NCBI RefSeq assembly: GCF_001709345.1 | Contig: NZ_MDTQ01000001.1 | Location: forward strand, 682,001 to 746,000 | Length of the DNA: 64,000 bases | DNA from: Terasakiispira papahanaumokuakeensis | Lineage (GTDB): Bacteria; Pseudomonadota; Gammaproteobacteria; Pseudomonadales; Halomonadaceae | Reading direction: 5' to 3' | Shown: positions 31,578 to 41,366 of the stretch, one piece after another | Numbering within the stretch: position 1 is the stretch's first letter | Layout of the letters: every line of letters starts with the position of its first letter | Notes under the pieces: model-generated | Seen by the model: only the letters and a program-made list of their open reading frames with translations | Told to the model about the DNA's origin: nothing | The model's database searches: none | Translations under genes and position numbers: made by a program

Positions 31578-32660
31578 ATGCTGCTTTGGCTGACCCAACT
31601 ACTCTCTGAATTATTCCCGGGCCTGGAAGTGTTTAGCTATCAGACATTACGGGCAATTCTAGGCATTCTCACCTCCTTACTCATTGCATTGCTTGTCGGC
31701 CCTTGGATGATTCGCCGTCTGACCCAGCGTCAAATAGGTCAGGCTGTGCGCCAGGATGGCCCTCAAACGCATCTGTCTAAAGCCGGCACGCCGACCATGG
31801 GCGGCGCCTTGATTCTTGTGTCCATTGGCCTGAGTACCCTGCTGTGGTCTGATCTAAGCAATCGTTTTGTTTGGATTGTGCTGCTGGTGACGCTGGCCTT
31901 TGGTGCCATTGGCTGGGTGGATGATTGGCGTAAGGTGGTTGAGAAAAATCCGCGCGGCTTACCGGCTAAATGGAAATATTTTTGGCAGTCGGTGGTGGGG
32001 CTCGGCGCGGCGCTTTGGCTTTACAGTACGGCCCAGTCGCCAAGCGAGACGCAGCTGATTGTGCCTTTTTTCAAATCGGTTGCCCTGGATTTGGGACCCG
32101 CCTTTATCGTGCTGACTTACCTGGTCATTGTGGGCTCAAGTAATGCCGTGAACCTGACTGATGGTCTGGATGGTTTGGCGATTATGCCGACGGTGATGGT
32201 GGCCGGTGCTTTAGGGATTTTTGCTTATGCCACCGGGCACCTGGAATTTGCCAATTATCTCTATATTCCCCATGTGAGTGGTGCCGGTGAGTTAGCTATT
32301 TTCTGTGCGGCGATTATTGGCGCAGGCTTAGGGTTTTTATGGTTTAACACTTATCCCGCCCAGGTGTTTATGGGCGATGTCGGGGCTTTGGCACTGGGGG
32401 CTGCCCTTGGGATTGTGGCCGTGATTGTGCGCCAGGAAATTGTCTTATTTATCATGGGCGGCGTCTTTGTGATGGAAACCGTGTCGGTGATTTTGCAAGT
32501 GGGGTCATACAAGCTGACGGGGCGACGCATTTTTCGCATGGCCCCTTTGCATCACCACTTTGAACTCAAAGGCTGGCCGGAGCCCCGCGTGATTGTACGC
32601 TTTTGGATCATCACCGTCATTCTGGTGCTGATCGGCTTATCAACATTGAAACTACGTTGA
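31578..32660 (+). CDS. mraY: MraY, phospho-MurNAc-pentapeptide translocase
   Basis: MraY transfers phospho-MurNAc-pentapeptide to undecaprenyl phosphate, giving lipid I. The 360-residue protein is the E. coli length, has about ten membrane helices, and shows [35 protein letters not shown] (catalytic Asp) and [13 protein letters not shown] 136-base gap separates it from murF. Its stop codon forms part of the first unit of a 15-base tandem repeat that continues into murD. Confidence 0.97.
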   Translation: MLLWLTQLLSELFPGLEVFSYQTLRAILGILTSLLIALLVGPWMIRRLTQRQIGQAVRQDGPQTHLSKAGTPTMGGALILVSIGLSTLLWSDLSNRFVWIVLLVTLAFGAIGWVDDWRKVVEKNPRGLPAKWKYFWQSVVGLGAALWLYSTAQSPSETQLIVPFFKSVALDLGPAFIVLTYLVIVGSSNAVNLTDGLDGLAIMPTVMVAGALGIFAYATGHLEFANYLYIPHVSGAGELAIFCAAIIGAGLGFLWFNTYPAQVFMGDVGALALGAALGIVAVIVRQEIVLFIMGGVFVMETVSVILQVGSYKLTGRRIFRMAPLHHHFELKGWPEPRVIVRFWIITVILVLIGLSTLKLR

Positions 32661-32716
32661 TGGATACGCCGTTGATGGATACGCCGTTGATGGATACGCC
32701 GTTGATGGACGCTGGG
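32657..32716 (+). repeat. 15-base tandem repeat at the mraY-murD junction
   Basis: TTGATGGATACGCCG occurs three times in a row, followed by a diverged fourth unit (TTGATGGACGCTGGG). Every unit contains TGATG, the same stop/start overlap that ends mraY and opens murD, and all units are in the murD frame ([20 protein letters not shown]). Confidence 0.95.
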
Positions 32717-34102
32717 TTGATGAGAGAGGCTGCTATGGAGACGGCGCCGGTCGCGACTGATCAGGTCGAAGTGGCGGTTGTTGGGCTTGGTCAGACCGGG
32801 CTGTCCGTCGCACGCTATCTCTATGAGCAAGGGGTGGCCTTTGTGGTGGCGGATACGCGCCTCTCACCGCCCGGTCTGACTGAATTACAAGCACTGTGTC
32901 CCGATGTGCCGTTATGGTTAGGGCCCTTAAATGGGGCTCAATTGGGACAAATGCAGCAACTGATCGTCAGCCCAGGGATTGCCATTGCGGAACCAGCGTT
33001 ACAGCAGGCGCAACAGGCCGGTGCGGAAATTATCGGTGATATTGAGCTTTTTGCTCGTGCTCATAGCACCTTGGCAACACCGCTGCCGGTGATCGCCATT
33101 ACGGGCTCTAACGCCAAGAGCACCGTCACCACGCTGGTGGCTGAGATGGCTCGCCAAGCGGGTTGGCAAGTCGGGGTGGGGGGCAATATTGGTACACCGG
33201 CCTTGAGCCTCTTGGGCGCACCCTATGATCTTATTGTGTTGGAACTCTCTTCTTTTCAGCTTGAAACGACTCAAAGCTTGCATTGCCAAGTCGCGACCAT
33301 TTTGAATCTGTCGGAAGATCACCTTGATCGTTACGACGGGATGACGGGCTATATTCAGGCGAAGCAACGGATCTTCTTACATGCAGCACAAGCGGTTGTG
33401 CCGCTGGATGAGCCCTTGACTTACCCCCAGGCCATGGCCGAAGCGGTGCCGCTGACGACTTTTGGGCGGGTGCCTGAGGCTGATTTTGGCCTTGCCACAG
33501 TGGATGGGCAGCGGATGTTGATGCAGGGTGATCAGCCATTATGTCCTGTTTCGGCGATAACACTGCCCGGTGGCCATGGTCAATTGAATGCGCTAGCGGC
33601 ACTGGCGTTGGGCCATGCGGTTGGGCTACCGATGCCCGCGATGCTGGCCACTCTGGCTGATTTTAATGGGCTGGCGCACCGCTGTGAGCAGGTTGCGATC
33701 CATCAAGGCGTGACCTGGTTTAATGACTCCAAAGCGACGAATGTCGGGGCGACCTTGGCCGCTATTGCGGGTTTGGCCCCGGAGTACTCACGTCTTTGGG
33801 TGATCTTAGGCGGGGAAGGTAAAGGGCAAGATTTTACGCCACTATCCGATCCGCTATTAAAAGCGGATGCTGTCGTGATGCTGCTTGGTCGTGACGCCCC
33901 TCTCATTGAGCAAGCATTGGATAAAGGGATTCCCTTGCAGTCAGCGGCTGATTTACCGGCCGCCGTCGCCGCCTTGGCTGAACAGGCCCAACCGGGTGAT
34001 GCCGTGCTGCTATCACCGGCCTGTGCCAGTTTTGATATGTTCCAAGGATTTGCCCATCGTGGTGAGGTGTTTGCGCAATGCGTTCAACAGCTATCGTCTT
34101 AA
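32660..34102 (+). CDS. murD: MurD, UDP-MurNAc-L-Ala D-glutamate ligase
   Basis: MurD adds D-glutamate to UDP-MurNAc-L-Ala. The ATG at 32660 overlaps the mraY stop and gives 480 residues, longer than the usual 440 because of about 30 N-terminal residues made by the tandem repeat. In-frame ATGs recur in every repeat unit and at 32720 and 32735, so the start is not fixed; the family core begins at VEVAVVGLGQTGLSVARYL. The ATP loop is ITGSNAKSTVTTL, followed by GGNIGTPALSL and NDSKATNVGAT. Confidence 0.93.
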   Translation: MDTPLMDTPLMDTPLMDAGLMREAAMETAPVATDQVEVAVVGLGQTGLSVARYLYEQGVAFVVADTRLSPPGLTELQALCPDVPLWLGPLNGAQLGQMQQLIVSPGIAIAEPALQQAQQAGAEIIGDIELFARAHSTLATPLPVIAITGSNAKSTVTTLVAEMARQAGWQVGVGGNIGTPALSLLGAPYDLIVLELSSFQLETTQSLHCQVATILNLSEDHLDRYDGMTGYIQAKQRIFLHAAQAVVPLDEPLTYPQAMAEAVPLTTFGRVPEADFGLATVDGQRMLMQGDQPLCPVSAITLPGGHGQLNALAALALGHAVGLPMPAMLATLADFNGLAHRCEQVAIHQGVTWFNDSKATNVGATLAAIAGLAPEYSRLWVILGGEGKGQDFTPLSDPLLKADAVVMLLGRDAPLIEQALDKGIPLQSAADLPAAVAALAEQAQPGDAVLLSPACASFDMFQGFAHRGEVFAQCVQQLSS

Positions 34103-35415
34103 AGCTGAAAGCGTTGCGAGCGCGTTTCCCCGATCTTGGGTGGCCGCTGCCGTCAACGGTCGTATGGCAACGTGCTTTGGGCGACCGTTGGTTGCTTGTG
34201 AGCGCGTTAGGCCTTTTGTTCATGGGTTGGATCATGGTCAGTTCGGCGTCAGTCGATGTGGCTCAAGCGCGTACGGGTGATCCTCATTATTACTCTATTC
34301 GACATGGCCTTTATGTCTTGGCCACCTTGATCACTTTGGTTGCAGGGTCTTGGATTCCATTACGTTTATGGCAGCGCTACAGCCCTTGGGCACTGGTGCT
34401 GGGCGTGATGCTGTTGGTGGTCGTGCTGCTCGTTGGGCGTGAAATTAACGGTAGTGTGCGTTGGATTCCGCTCGGCATTATTAATCTTCAGGCCTCCGAA
34501 GTCGCCAAATTGTGCTTGGTGATTTATCTCGCCAGTTATCTCGTGCGGCATATGAACGCTGTGCGGACAGAGTTTCGTGCTTTCTTACGGCCCTTCCTGT
34601 TGATGATGGGGATGGGGCTGCTGGTGATTTTGGAACCCGATTACGGCGCCCTAGTGGTGATGCTCAGCGCACTGCTCGGCATGATGTTTATGGCCGGTGT
34701 GCGCTGGTACTACTTTGTCGGTGTCGTCGTGCTGGCCATCGTCGGCATGGCCTTGATTGCTTATGCCGAACCCTATCGCGTGGCCCGAATGATCACGTTT
34801 ACCGATCCTTGGGCGGAACAATATGGGGCGGGCTATCAGCTGACCCAATCACTGATCGCTTTTGGTCGAGGGCATTGGTTTGGTCTCGGCTTGGGTAATA
34901 GTGTCCAGAAGTTGTTTTATCTTCCCGAGGCGCATACGGATTTTGTCTTCGCCATTGTCGCCGAAGAGTTGGGTCTGTTTGGTGCGCTCAGTATGTTGGG
35001 GCTGTTTGTATTGCTGGTGGCGCGGATTATGCTGGTGGCTCGGCGTGCCGAACTCCGTGGACGCCTTTATGGGGCTTATCTCTGCTACGGTATCGGGGTC
35101 ATTATCGCAGTACAGGCGACGATTAATATCGGGGTGAATGTGGGCGCTTTGCCGACCAAAGGCCTGACTTTACCGCTCGTGAGTTATGGCGGCAGTAGCT
35201 TATTGATCAGTGGGCTGATGCTCGGCATGGTCATGCGGGTGGCTTTAGAAACCGACTCCTATCAGCCGAAAGCGCCGCGCACTCAATCTTCATCACGTCA
35301 TGCTGATGCCCGAACGTCTTCTCGGCGCCGAGTGCCCCCTGCCGGTTCGGAGGCGCCCTTATATCGCCAGCCGACTCGCCGTGCCTCACGTTTTACTCAT
35401 TTGGGAGATCATTGA
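34078..35415 (+). CDS. ftsW: FtsW, septal SEDS glycosyltransferase
   Basis: FtsW polymerises septal glycan strands together with FtsI. The 445-residue protein has about ten membrane helices and the SEDS landmarks NGSVRWIPLG, LQASEVAKL, EPDYG and GVNVGALPTKGLTLPLVSYGGSS (written in two parts in the sequence). The N-terminus overlaps murD by 25 bases. A basic, Ser/Arg-rich C-terminal tail of about 60 residues is cytoplasmic. Its stop overlaps the murG ATG (TGATG). Confidence 0.95.
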   Translation: MRSTAIVLKLKALRARFPDLGWPLPSTVVWQRALGDRWLLVSALGLLFMGWIMVSSASVDVAQARTGDPHYYSIRHGLYVLATLITLVAGSWIPLRLWQRYSPWALVLGVMLLVVVLLVGREINGSVRWIPLGIINLQASEVAKLCLVIYLASYLVRHMNAVRTEFRAFLRPFLLMMGMGLLVILEPDYGALVVMLSALLGMMFMAGVRWYYFVGVVVLAIVGMALIAYAEPYRVARMITFTDPWAEQYGAGYQLTQSLIAFGRGHWFGLGLGNSVQKLFYLPEAHTDFVFAIVAEELGLFGALSMLGLFVLLVARIMLVARRAELRGRLYGAYLCYGIGVIIAVQATINIGVNVGALPTKGLTLPLVSYGGSSLLISGLMLGMVMRVALETDSYQPKAPRTQSSSRHADARTSSRRRVPPAGSEAPLYRQPTRRASRFTHLGDH

Positions 35416-36512
35416 TGCGTCGTACAGTCATGATCATGGCCGGGGGGACCGGTGGGCATATTTTTCCTGGCTTGGAAATCGCCCGTGCATTGCAAGCCCA
35501 AGGACATTTCGTGTGTTGGTTAGGCAGTGCTGGGCGTATGGAAACGCGGCTAGTGCCCGAAGCCGGTATTGACCTGGATACGGTGACCATTGATGGCTTA
35601 AGAGGTAAAGGGCGGCTCTCATTATTGGCCGCGCCTTGGCGCTTATTGAAAGCGACACTACAGGCAAGGCGTATTATTCGTCGACGGCGGCCAGATGTCA
35701 TCCTGGGGCTAGGCGGATTTGCCAGTGGGCCGGGAGGTTTGGCGGCGCGCTGGTTGGGGGTTCCCCTCTATGTGCACGAACAAAATGCGATTGCCGGTGT
35801 GACCAACCGGGTGCTCTCGCGCTGGGCGCGGCGGACACTGGCGGCTTTTCCGGGCGCTTTCCCTGAACCGCAAGCGGTCTCGGTGGTGGGCAACCCTGTC
35901 CGTGAAGCCATTCGACAGCTGCCTGCACCGGTGCTGGATCCGGCGCGCGCTGTTCAATCCCTCGGCGACACCGCCGCTCATCCCCCCCGTTTGCTTGTTG
36001 TGGGGGGCAGTCTTGGCGCTCAAGTATTGAATGAGCAAGTCCCTAAGGCATTAGCACAGCTAGCGGCCTCATTGCGCCCTGAAGTGCGACATCAGGCGGG
36101 CCGAGATAAAGATGAAGTCACTCGGCAAGCTTATTGTGACGCGGGCGTTGAGGCGCAAGTGAGTGATTTTATCGGTGACATGGCCGCTGCTTTTGCATGG
36201 GCGGATCTGGTGATCTGCCGAGCGGGTGCTTTGACGGTATCAGAACTCGCTTGTGCGGGGGTTGCTTCGATTCTGGTCCCACTGCCGATTGCGGTCGATG
36301 ACCACCAAACCATGAATGCGCGTTTTTTGAGTGAGGGTGGGGCTGCCATTTTAATGCCGCAGCCTGAATTAGTGCAGGGTGCGCTGATCCCCACCTTACA
36401 GGGTCTACTGGCCGATACTGACCGATTGCATGATATGGCTTTGAAAGCCCGCGCTCTGGCACGCCCTGATGCGACAGATGCGGTGATTGAAGCCATTCTG
36501 GAGGAATTTTAA
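35415..36512 (+). CDS. murG: MurG, lipid II synthase
   Basis: MurG adds GlcNAc to lipid I to form lipid II at the inner face of the membrane. The 365-residue GT-B protein starts [19 protein letters not shown], contains [25 protein letters not shown] and the UDP-GlcNAc site [15 protein letters not shown] 35415 overlaps the ftsW stop and is preferred to the TTG three bases before. The stop overlaps the murC start. Confidence 0.96.
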   Translation: MRRTVMIMAGGTGGHIFPGLEIARALQAQGHFVCWLGSAGRMETRLVPEAGIDLDTVTIDGLRGKGRLSLLAAPWRLLKATLQARRIIRRRRPDVILGLGGFASGPGGLAARWLGVPLYVHEQNAIAGVTNRVLSRWARRTLAAFPGAFPEPQAVSVVGNPVREAIRQLPAPVLDPARAVQSLGDTAAHPPRLLVVGGSLGAQVLNEQVPKALAQLAASLRPEVRHQAGRDKDEVTRQAYCDAGVEAQVSDFIGDMAAAFAWADLVICRAGALTVSELACAGVASILVPLPIAVDDHQTMNARFLSEGGAAILMPQPELVQGALIPTLQGLLADTDRLHDMALKARALARPDATDAVIEAILEEF

Positions 36513-37960
36513 TGACAGCTGTTTTTAATGATACCGTGTATCCGGTACCCACCATGCGTCGTATTCGGCATATTCATTTTGTCGGGATTGGTGGCTCAGG
36601 CATGTGTGGGATTGCCGAAGTCCTGTTGACACAAGGGTATCAGGTCAGTGGTTCAGACTTACGCGAGAGTGCCGTATTAGCCCGTCTTCGAGATCTTGGG
36701 GCTGTCACCTGTGTTGGGCATTTGCCTGAACATATTGAAGGTGCGGATGTCGTCGTGGTGTCCAGTGCGATTGACCCGACTAACCCTGAAGTGGCTGCTG
36801 CTCAGGCACGCCGTATTCCGGTTGTGCCGCGTGCGGAAATGTTGGCTGAACTGATGCGCTTTCGTCATGGCATTGCGGTGGCGGGCACTCATGGGAAAAC
36901 CACAACGACCAGTTTGATTGCCTCTATTTTAGGCGAAGCCGGGCTTGACCCAACCTTCGTCATTGGCGGGCGGTTGACCAGTGCCGGGACGAATGCACAG
37001 TTGGGCGAATCCCGTTATTTGGTGGCAGAAGCCGACGAATCTGACGCCTCTTTCCTGCATCTGCAGCCGATGGTCGCGATTGTCACCAATATCGATGCCG
37101 ATCATATGAGCACTTATGGGGGGGATTTCGAGAAGCTCAAGCAGACCTTTATCGATTTTCTCCATAACCTGCCTTTTTATGGGCTGGCCGTTGTGTGTAT
37201 TGATGACCCCATTGTGCGGGAGCTGATTCCACGGATTGGCCGCCCCGTGTTGACTTATGGGTTCAGCGACGATGCGGACTTTAAGGCCGTTGATTTCCTG
37301 CAGACTGAAGGTCGTATTCAATTCCGAGTCCAGCGGCCTGAAGGGCGTAAAACCCTTGATGTCACACTGGATATTCCCGGTGAGCACAATGTATTAAATG
37401 CCCTAGCCGCCATTGTTGTGGCGACCGAAGAAGGGTTGGATGATGAGGCGATTGTGAATGGCCTTAAACAATTCCAAGGCGTGGGCCGACGTTTTCAAGT
37501 CTACGGTGATTATGCGACCCCGCGAGGCGAGGTGAAGCTCGTCGATGACTATGGCCATCACCCTCGTGAAGTCGAGGCCGTGATTAAAGCTGTACGTAAA
37601 GGGTGGCCAGATCGCCGCTTGGTCATGCTGTATCAGCCTCATCGCTTTTCTCGTACCCGTGACTTATACGAAGATTTCGTCAAGGTGTTGTCCAAAGTGG
37701 ATCTTTTGGTCTTGTTGGATGTGTATCCGGCAGGTGAAGCCGCGATCCCTGGCGCGGATGGCCGCAGTCTTTCTGGCACCATTCGTCAGCGTGGGCAGAT
37801 TGACCCACTCTTTTTACCCAGTGCAGACGAGTTAGAGCATGTGCTAGGAGGGATCCTTCAGGGCGGCGATATTTTGCTGACACAGGGTGCAGGTGATATT
37901 GGTGGCATTGCTCAGCGGTTAGCGGCATCAAGCCTGAATTTTGTGAAGCAAGTGGATTAA
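36512..37960 (+). CDS. murC: MurC, UDP-MurNAc L-alanine ligase
   Basis: MurC attaches the first L-Ala to UDP-MurNAc. The 482-residue protein has [17 protein letters not shown], the ATP loop [25 protein letters not shown] and [12 protein letters not shown]. Its ATG overlaps the murG stop (TAATG), consistent with coupled translation through the cluster. Confidence 0.97.
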   Translation: MTAVFNDTVYPVPTMRRIRHIHFVGIGGSGMCGIAEVLLTQGYQVSGSDLRESAVLARLRDLGAVTCVGHLPEHIEGADVVVVSSAIDPTNPEVAAAQARRIPVVPRAEMLAELMRFRHGIAVAGTHGKTTTTSLIASILGEAGLDPTFVIGGRLTSAGTNAQLGESRYLVAEADESDASFLHLQPMVAIVTNIDADHMSTYGGDFEKLKQTFIDFLHNLPFYGLAVVCIDDPIVRELIPRIGRPVLTYGFSDDADFKAVDFLQTEGRIQFRVQRPEGRKTLDVTLDIPGEHNVLNALAAIVVATEEGLDDEAIVNGLKQFQGVGRRFQVYGDYATPRGEVKLVDDYGHHPREVEAVIKAVRKGWPDRRLVMLYQPHRFSRTRDLYEDFVKVLSKVDLLVLLDVYPAGEAAIPGADGRSLSGTIRQRGQIDPLFLPSADELEHVLGGILQGGDILLTQGAGDIGGIAQRLAASSLNFVKQVD

Positions 37961-37969
37961 GGAGCCACC

Positions 37970-38950
37970 ATGACGACATCGGACGTAACGCATCAATCAC
38001 TATTCGACCGGGCCCGTGCACTAGGACGTGTCGCCGTGCTGATGGGAGGGTGTTCAGCCGAGCGGGAAGTCTCACTGAAAAGTGGCGCTGCTGTATTAGC
38101 GGCTTTGCGCGAAGCGGGCACTGATGCCTTTGGCCTTGATTTGGGGGCCGATGCGCTGGCTCAACTGCAAGTAGAACCTTTTGATCGTGCTTTTATCGCA
38201 TTGCATGGTCGGGGGGGAGAAGATGGCACGATTCAAGGATTACTGGAATGGATGCAAGTCCCTTATACCGGTAGTGGGGTGATGTCGTCCGCTTTGGGTA
38301 TGGATAAACTGCGCTGTAAACAAATTTGGCAGTCGTTGGGTTTGCCAACGCCCAACTTTATGCTGCTCAAGGCCCCTTTTGATGCGCAGTCGGTGGTCGA
38401 TCAACTAGGCTTACCGCTGATGGTGAAGCCTGTGCATGAAGGTTCCAGTGTCGGTATGTCTAAAGTCACCAGTGTTGAGGCGCTGGCAGAGGCGTATGAG
38501 CGCGCTTGTGCGTTTGATGGCTTGATCATGGCAGAACAATGGGTGACCGGTCATGAGTTTACTGTGAGCTTGTTAGGTGAGCAGGTTCTGCCCGTTATTG
38601 GCTTGGAAACACCGCATCATTTTTATGATTATGATGCCAAATATATTACTGACGATACTCGTTATTTGCTGCCATGTGGCCTGTCTGATGAAGCCGAAAC
38701 TGACATTGGCACTTTATCGGTTGCGGCGTTTAATGCCATTGGCTGCTCCGGTTGGGGGCGCGTTGATTTAATGCAGGATCAAGCCGGGCGCTTCTGGTTG
38801 CTGGAAGTGAATACCAGCCCTGGGATGACAGACCATAGTCTGGTGCCTCAGGCTGCCGCTCATGCCGGTATTTCATTGGCTGAGTTGGTTGTTAGCATTG
38901 CCGAAAAAGCACAGTGCCATCTAAGCTTGTCCGGCGTGAAGGAGGCTTAA
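37970..38950 (+). CDS. ddlB: DdlB, D-alanine--D-alanine ligase
   Basis: DdlB makes the D-Ala-D-Ala dipeptide used by MurF. This 326-residue ATP-grasp enzyme has VLMGGCSAEREVSLKSG, FIALHGRGGEDG, YTGSGVMSSALGMDK, the ATP-grasp loop HEGSSVGMSK and LEVNTSPGMTDHSLVP. AAGGAG lies upstream of the ATG. Its stop overlaps the ftsQ start. Confidence 0.96.
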   Translation: MTTSDVTHQSLFDRARALGRVAVLMGGCSAEREVSLKSGAAVLAALREAGTDAFGLDLGADALAQLQVEPFDRAFIALHGRGGEDGTIQGLLEWMQVPYTGSGVMSSALGMDKLRCKQIWQSLGLPTPNFMLLKAPFDAQSVVDQLGLPLMVKPVHEGSSVGMSKVTSVEALAEAYERACAFDGLIMAEQWVTGHEFTVSLLGEQVLPVIGLETPHHFYDYDAKYITDDTRYLLPCGLSDEAETDIGTLSVAAFNAIGCSGWGRVDLMQDQAGRFWLLEVNTSPGMTDHSLVPQAAAHAGISLAELVVSIAEKAQCHLSLSGVKEA

Positions 38951-39657
38951 TGCGGCGTCCTGTTCGCTGGGGAGTCACACTGGCATTGCTTCTCATCATG
39001 ATGGGAGGGGCGATATGGGGGCTGATGACCATGTTAGGTCGCCCCGTCGGCCAAGTGGCGATTCATGGTGATGTACGCTATGCCGATGTTGACCAACTCC
39101 GTGAGCGGATGTTGCCGCTGGTGGCGGTGCCTTTTTGGTCAGTCGATTTACCCGAATTGCGCGATGCATTGGAAGATGTGGCTTGGATTAAAACGGCGGA
39201 TATTCGTCGTCACTGGCCCGATCAGTTGGAAATCAATTTGACCGAGCGTCAACCCATTGCTTATTGGAATGATGACCAGCTGATCGATGCTGAAGCTGTC
39301 CTACTACCCCGCTCGCCGAAGTTTAAAGAAACCTTGCCTCATCTGCGCGGACCTCAGGCACGACGACAAGATGTATTAGAGATGGTGGCGCGCCTGAAAC
39401 AAACACTTACGCCAAAACAACTAAAATTAACCGCCTTAACACTAGAGCCGCGAGGCGCATGGGCGTTGCAACTTGACGACGCTATTTGGGTCGATATGGG
39501 TCGTGTTAGAATTCAGCCTCGTTTTCAAAGATTTATCGCCGCTTGGGGAGACTGGCTTGGCCAATATGCCCACCGTATTGAACGTGTGGATATGCGTTAT
39601 CCCCATGGTTTATCGGTGCGCTGGCGAAAAGCTCAGGCCCCTCGTGTCGCTGATTAG
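38950..39657 (+). CDS. ftsQ: FtsQ, division protein
   Basis: FtsQ is the membrane scaffold that recruits FtsL/FtsB. From ATG 38950 (overlapping the ddlB stop, with AAGGAGG upstream) the 235-residue protein has one membrane helix (WGVTLALLLIMMGGAIWGLM), a POTRA domain (VAIHGDVRYADVDQLRERM) and the FtsQ beta-domain containing LTERQPIAYWND and ERVDMRYPHGLSVRW. Confidence 0.94.
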   Translation: MRRPVRWGVTLALLLIMMGGAIWGLMTMLGRPVGQVAIHGDVRYADVDQLRERMLPLVAVPFWSVDLPELRDALEDVAWIKTADIRRHWPDQLEINLTERQPIAYWNDDQLIDAEAVLLPRSPKFKETLPHLRGPQARRQDVLEMVARLKQTLTPKQLKLTALTLEPRGAWALQLDDAIWVDMGRVRIQPRFQRFIAAWGDWLGQYAHRIERVDMRYPHGLSVRWRKAQAPRVAD

Positions 39658-39798
39658 GATCATTGCGTTGCAGAACATGATCACTAATGCTTGTAAAGGC
39701 GTATAATTGAGACAAGAATGCGTCTAAAAGTATAGATGAGACAAACACGCAGGGAATTTCCCTCGGTTTGAAGCTTCCTCAAAGGAGTTCGCCAACTT

Positions 39799-41070
39799 AT
39801 GGCTCAGCAGTCAAACCGCGGCGACTTGGTGGTGGGCCTGGACATCGGGACCTCCAAAGTGGTCGCCATCGTCGGACAGCTCACACCCGATGGTCAGATT
39901 GAAATCGTGGGTATCGGCTCTCATCCCTCCCGTGGGATGAAAAAAGGCGTGGTGATCAATATTGAATCCACCGTGCAATCGATTCAACGGGCGGTGGAAG
40001 AAGCAGAATTAATGGCCGGGTGTGAAATTCATTCGGTTTATGTCGGTATTGCGGGTAACCACGTGCAGAGCATGAACTCGCATGGGATCGTGGCGATTCG
40101 AGATCGCGAAGTTGGCGATGCCGATTTAGAACGTGTTATTGATGCCGCTCGTGCCGTGGCGATTCCGGCCGATCAACGCATTATTCATATTCTGCCGCAG
40201 GAATATGCCATTGATAGTCAGGAAGGGATCCGTGAACCCTTGGGCATGTCGGGTGTCCGTTTAGAAGCTCGGGTTCACTTGGTGACTTGTGCTGTCAATG
40301 CGATTCAAAATATTGAAAAATGTGTTAAACGTTGTGGCCTGGATGTCGATGATATTATTTTGGAACAGTTGGCTTCCAGCTACTCGGTGCTGACCGAGGA
40401 TGAAAAAGAGCTGGGCGTCTGCTTGGTTGATATTGGTGGTGGTACGACCGATATCGCTATTTTCACCGAAGGGGCGATTCGGCATACCGCCGTGATTCCC
40501 ATTGCCGGTGATCAAGTGACCAATGACATCGCGATGGCCTTGCGCACACCGACACAGCACGCTGAACAGATTAAAATTAAGTATGCATGTGCCCTAGCTC
40601 AACTGGCCGGTGAAGATCAGATGATCAAAGTGCCGAGCGTGGGTGATCGCCCGCCGCGTGAGTTATCTCGGCAAGCATTGGCAGAAGTTGTCGAACCGCG
40701 CTATGACGAATTGTTTACATTAATACAAGGTGAATTACGTCGAAGCGCTTTCGAAGACCTGATCCCTGCAGGTATTGTATTGACTGGTGGAACCGCCAAA
40801 ATGGAAGGTGTGATTGAACTGGCCGAAGAGATTTTTCATATGCCGATTCGACTCGCTCACCCGCAAAATGTGACCGGTTTAGCCGATGTGGTGCATAATC
40901 CAATTTATTCGACAGGGGTAGGTCTGTTACTCTACGGGATACAGCGTCAGCAGGCGGATAATCGGCGTGCTTTCGGCTATGCCTCGGAAAGTTCCAATCA
41001 AGTGGCTGAAGTTGCACCTCAGCCCTCCCTGATGGAGCGCGTAAAATCCTGGTTTCAGGGCAATTTGTAA
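39799..41070 (+). CDS. ftsA: FtsA, actin-like Z-ring anchor
   Basis: FtsA tethers FtsZ filaments to the membrane and recruits later division proteins. Its 423 residues carry the actin-fold ATP motifs (VVGLDIGTSKVVAIVG, VDIGGGTTDIAIF, IVLTGGTAKMEGV) and the C-terminal amphipathic membrane-targeting helix SLMERVKSWFQGNL. A 141-base gap to ftsQ contains a TATAAT at 39702-39707 without a good -35. Confidence 0.97.
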   Translation: MAQQSNRGDLVVGLDIGTSKVVAIVGQLTPDGQIEIVGIGSHPSRGMKKGVVINIESTVQSIQRAVEEAELMAGCEIHSVYVGIAGNHVQSMNSHGIVAIRDREVGDADLERVIDAARAVAIPADQRIIHILPQEYAIDSQEGIREPLGMSGVRLEARVHLVTCAVNAIQNIEKCVKRCGLDVDDIILEQLASSYSVLTEDEKELGVCLVDIGGGTTDIAIFTEGAIRHTAVIPIAGDQVTNDIAMALRTPTQHAEQIKIKYACALAQLAGEDQMIKVPSVGDRPPRELSRQALAEVVEPRYDELFTLIQGELRRSAFEDLIPAGIVLTGGTAKMEGVIELAEEIFHMPIRLAHPQNVTGLADVVHNPIYSTGVGLLLYGIQRQQADNRRAFGYASESSNQVAEVAPQPSLMERVKSWFQGNL

Positions 41071-41193
41071 GTGTTCCTGATGAACAGATTTAAAGCTGTT
41101 CGACCACTGGGATGGCAGTTTATGTAAAGCATTGTGTATGAAAATAATGATCACAGCCATTATCTTTATAACCACTGTTTTGCTACGCTGCAA

Positions 41194-41199
41194 TATAAT
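41194..41199 (+). promoter_or_regulatory. Possible -10 box upstream of ftsZ
   Basis: A perfect TATAAT lies in the 296-base ftsA-ftsZ gap, where other gammaproteobacteria carry ftsZ promoters. No good -35 sits at standard spacing, so this is tentative. Confidence 0.3.
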
Positions 41200-41366
41200 A
41201 AGCAAGTAAGACCTGCGTAGTGCCATCAGGATTTAGGCCCGTCTTTCTCCCGAGGAAAGAGCAGGCGAGGGCAGGGGTAGTCGGGACGATTGATCATGCA
41301 GGCAAGCATATAGGGTTAAATAGGCAGTCGTGTTTTGGTTCATGGCTGCGTTTAGGAGACGGACAT

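Noticed and set aside
34500-35140. Long alternative-frame ORFs within ftsW, murG and other dcw genes
   Set aside because: They are shadows of well-recognised genes and have no ribosome-binding sites or family features.
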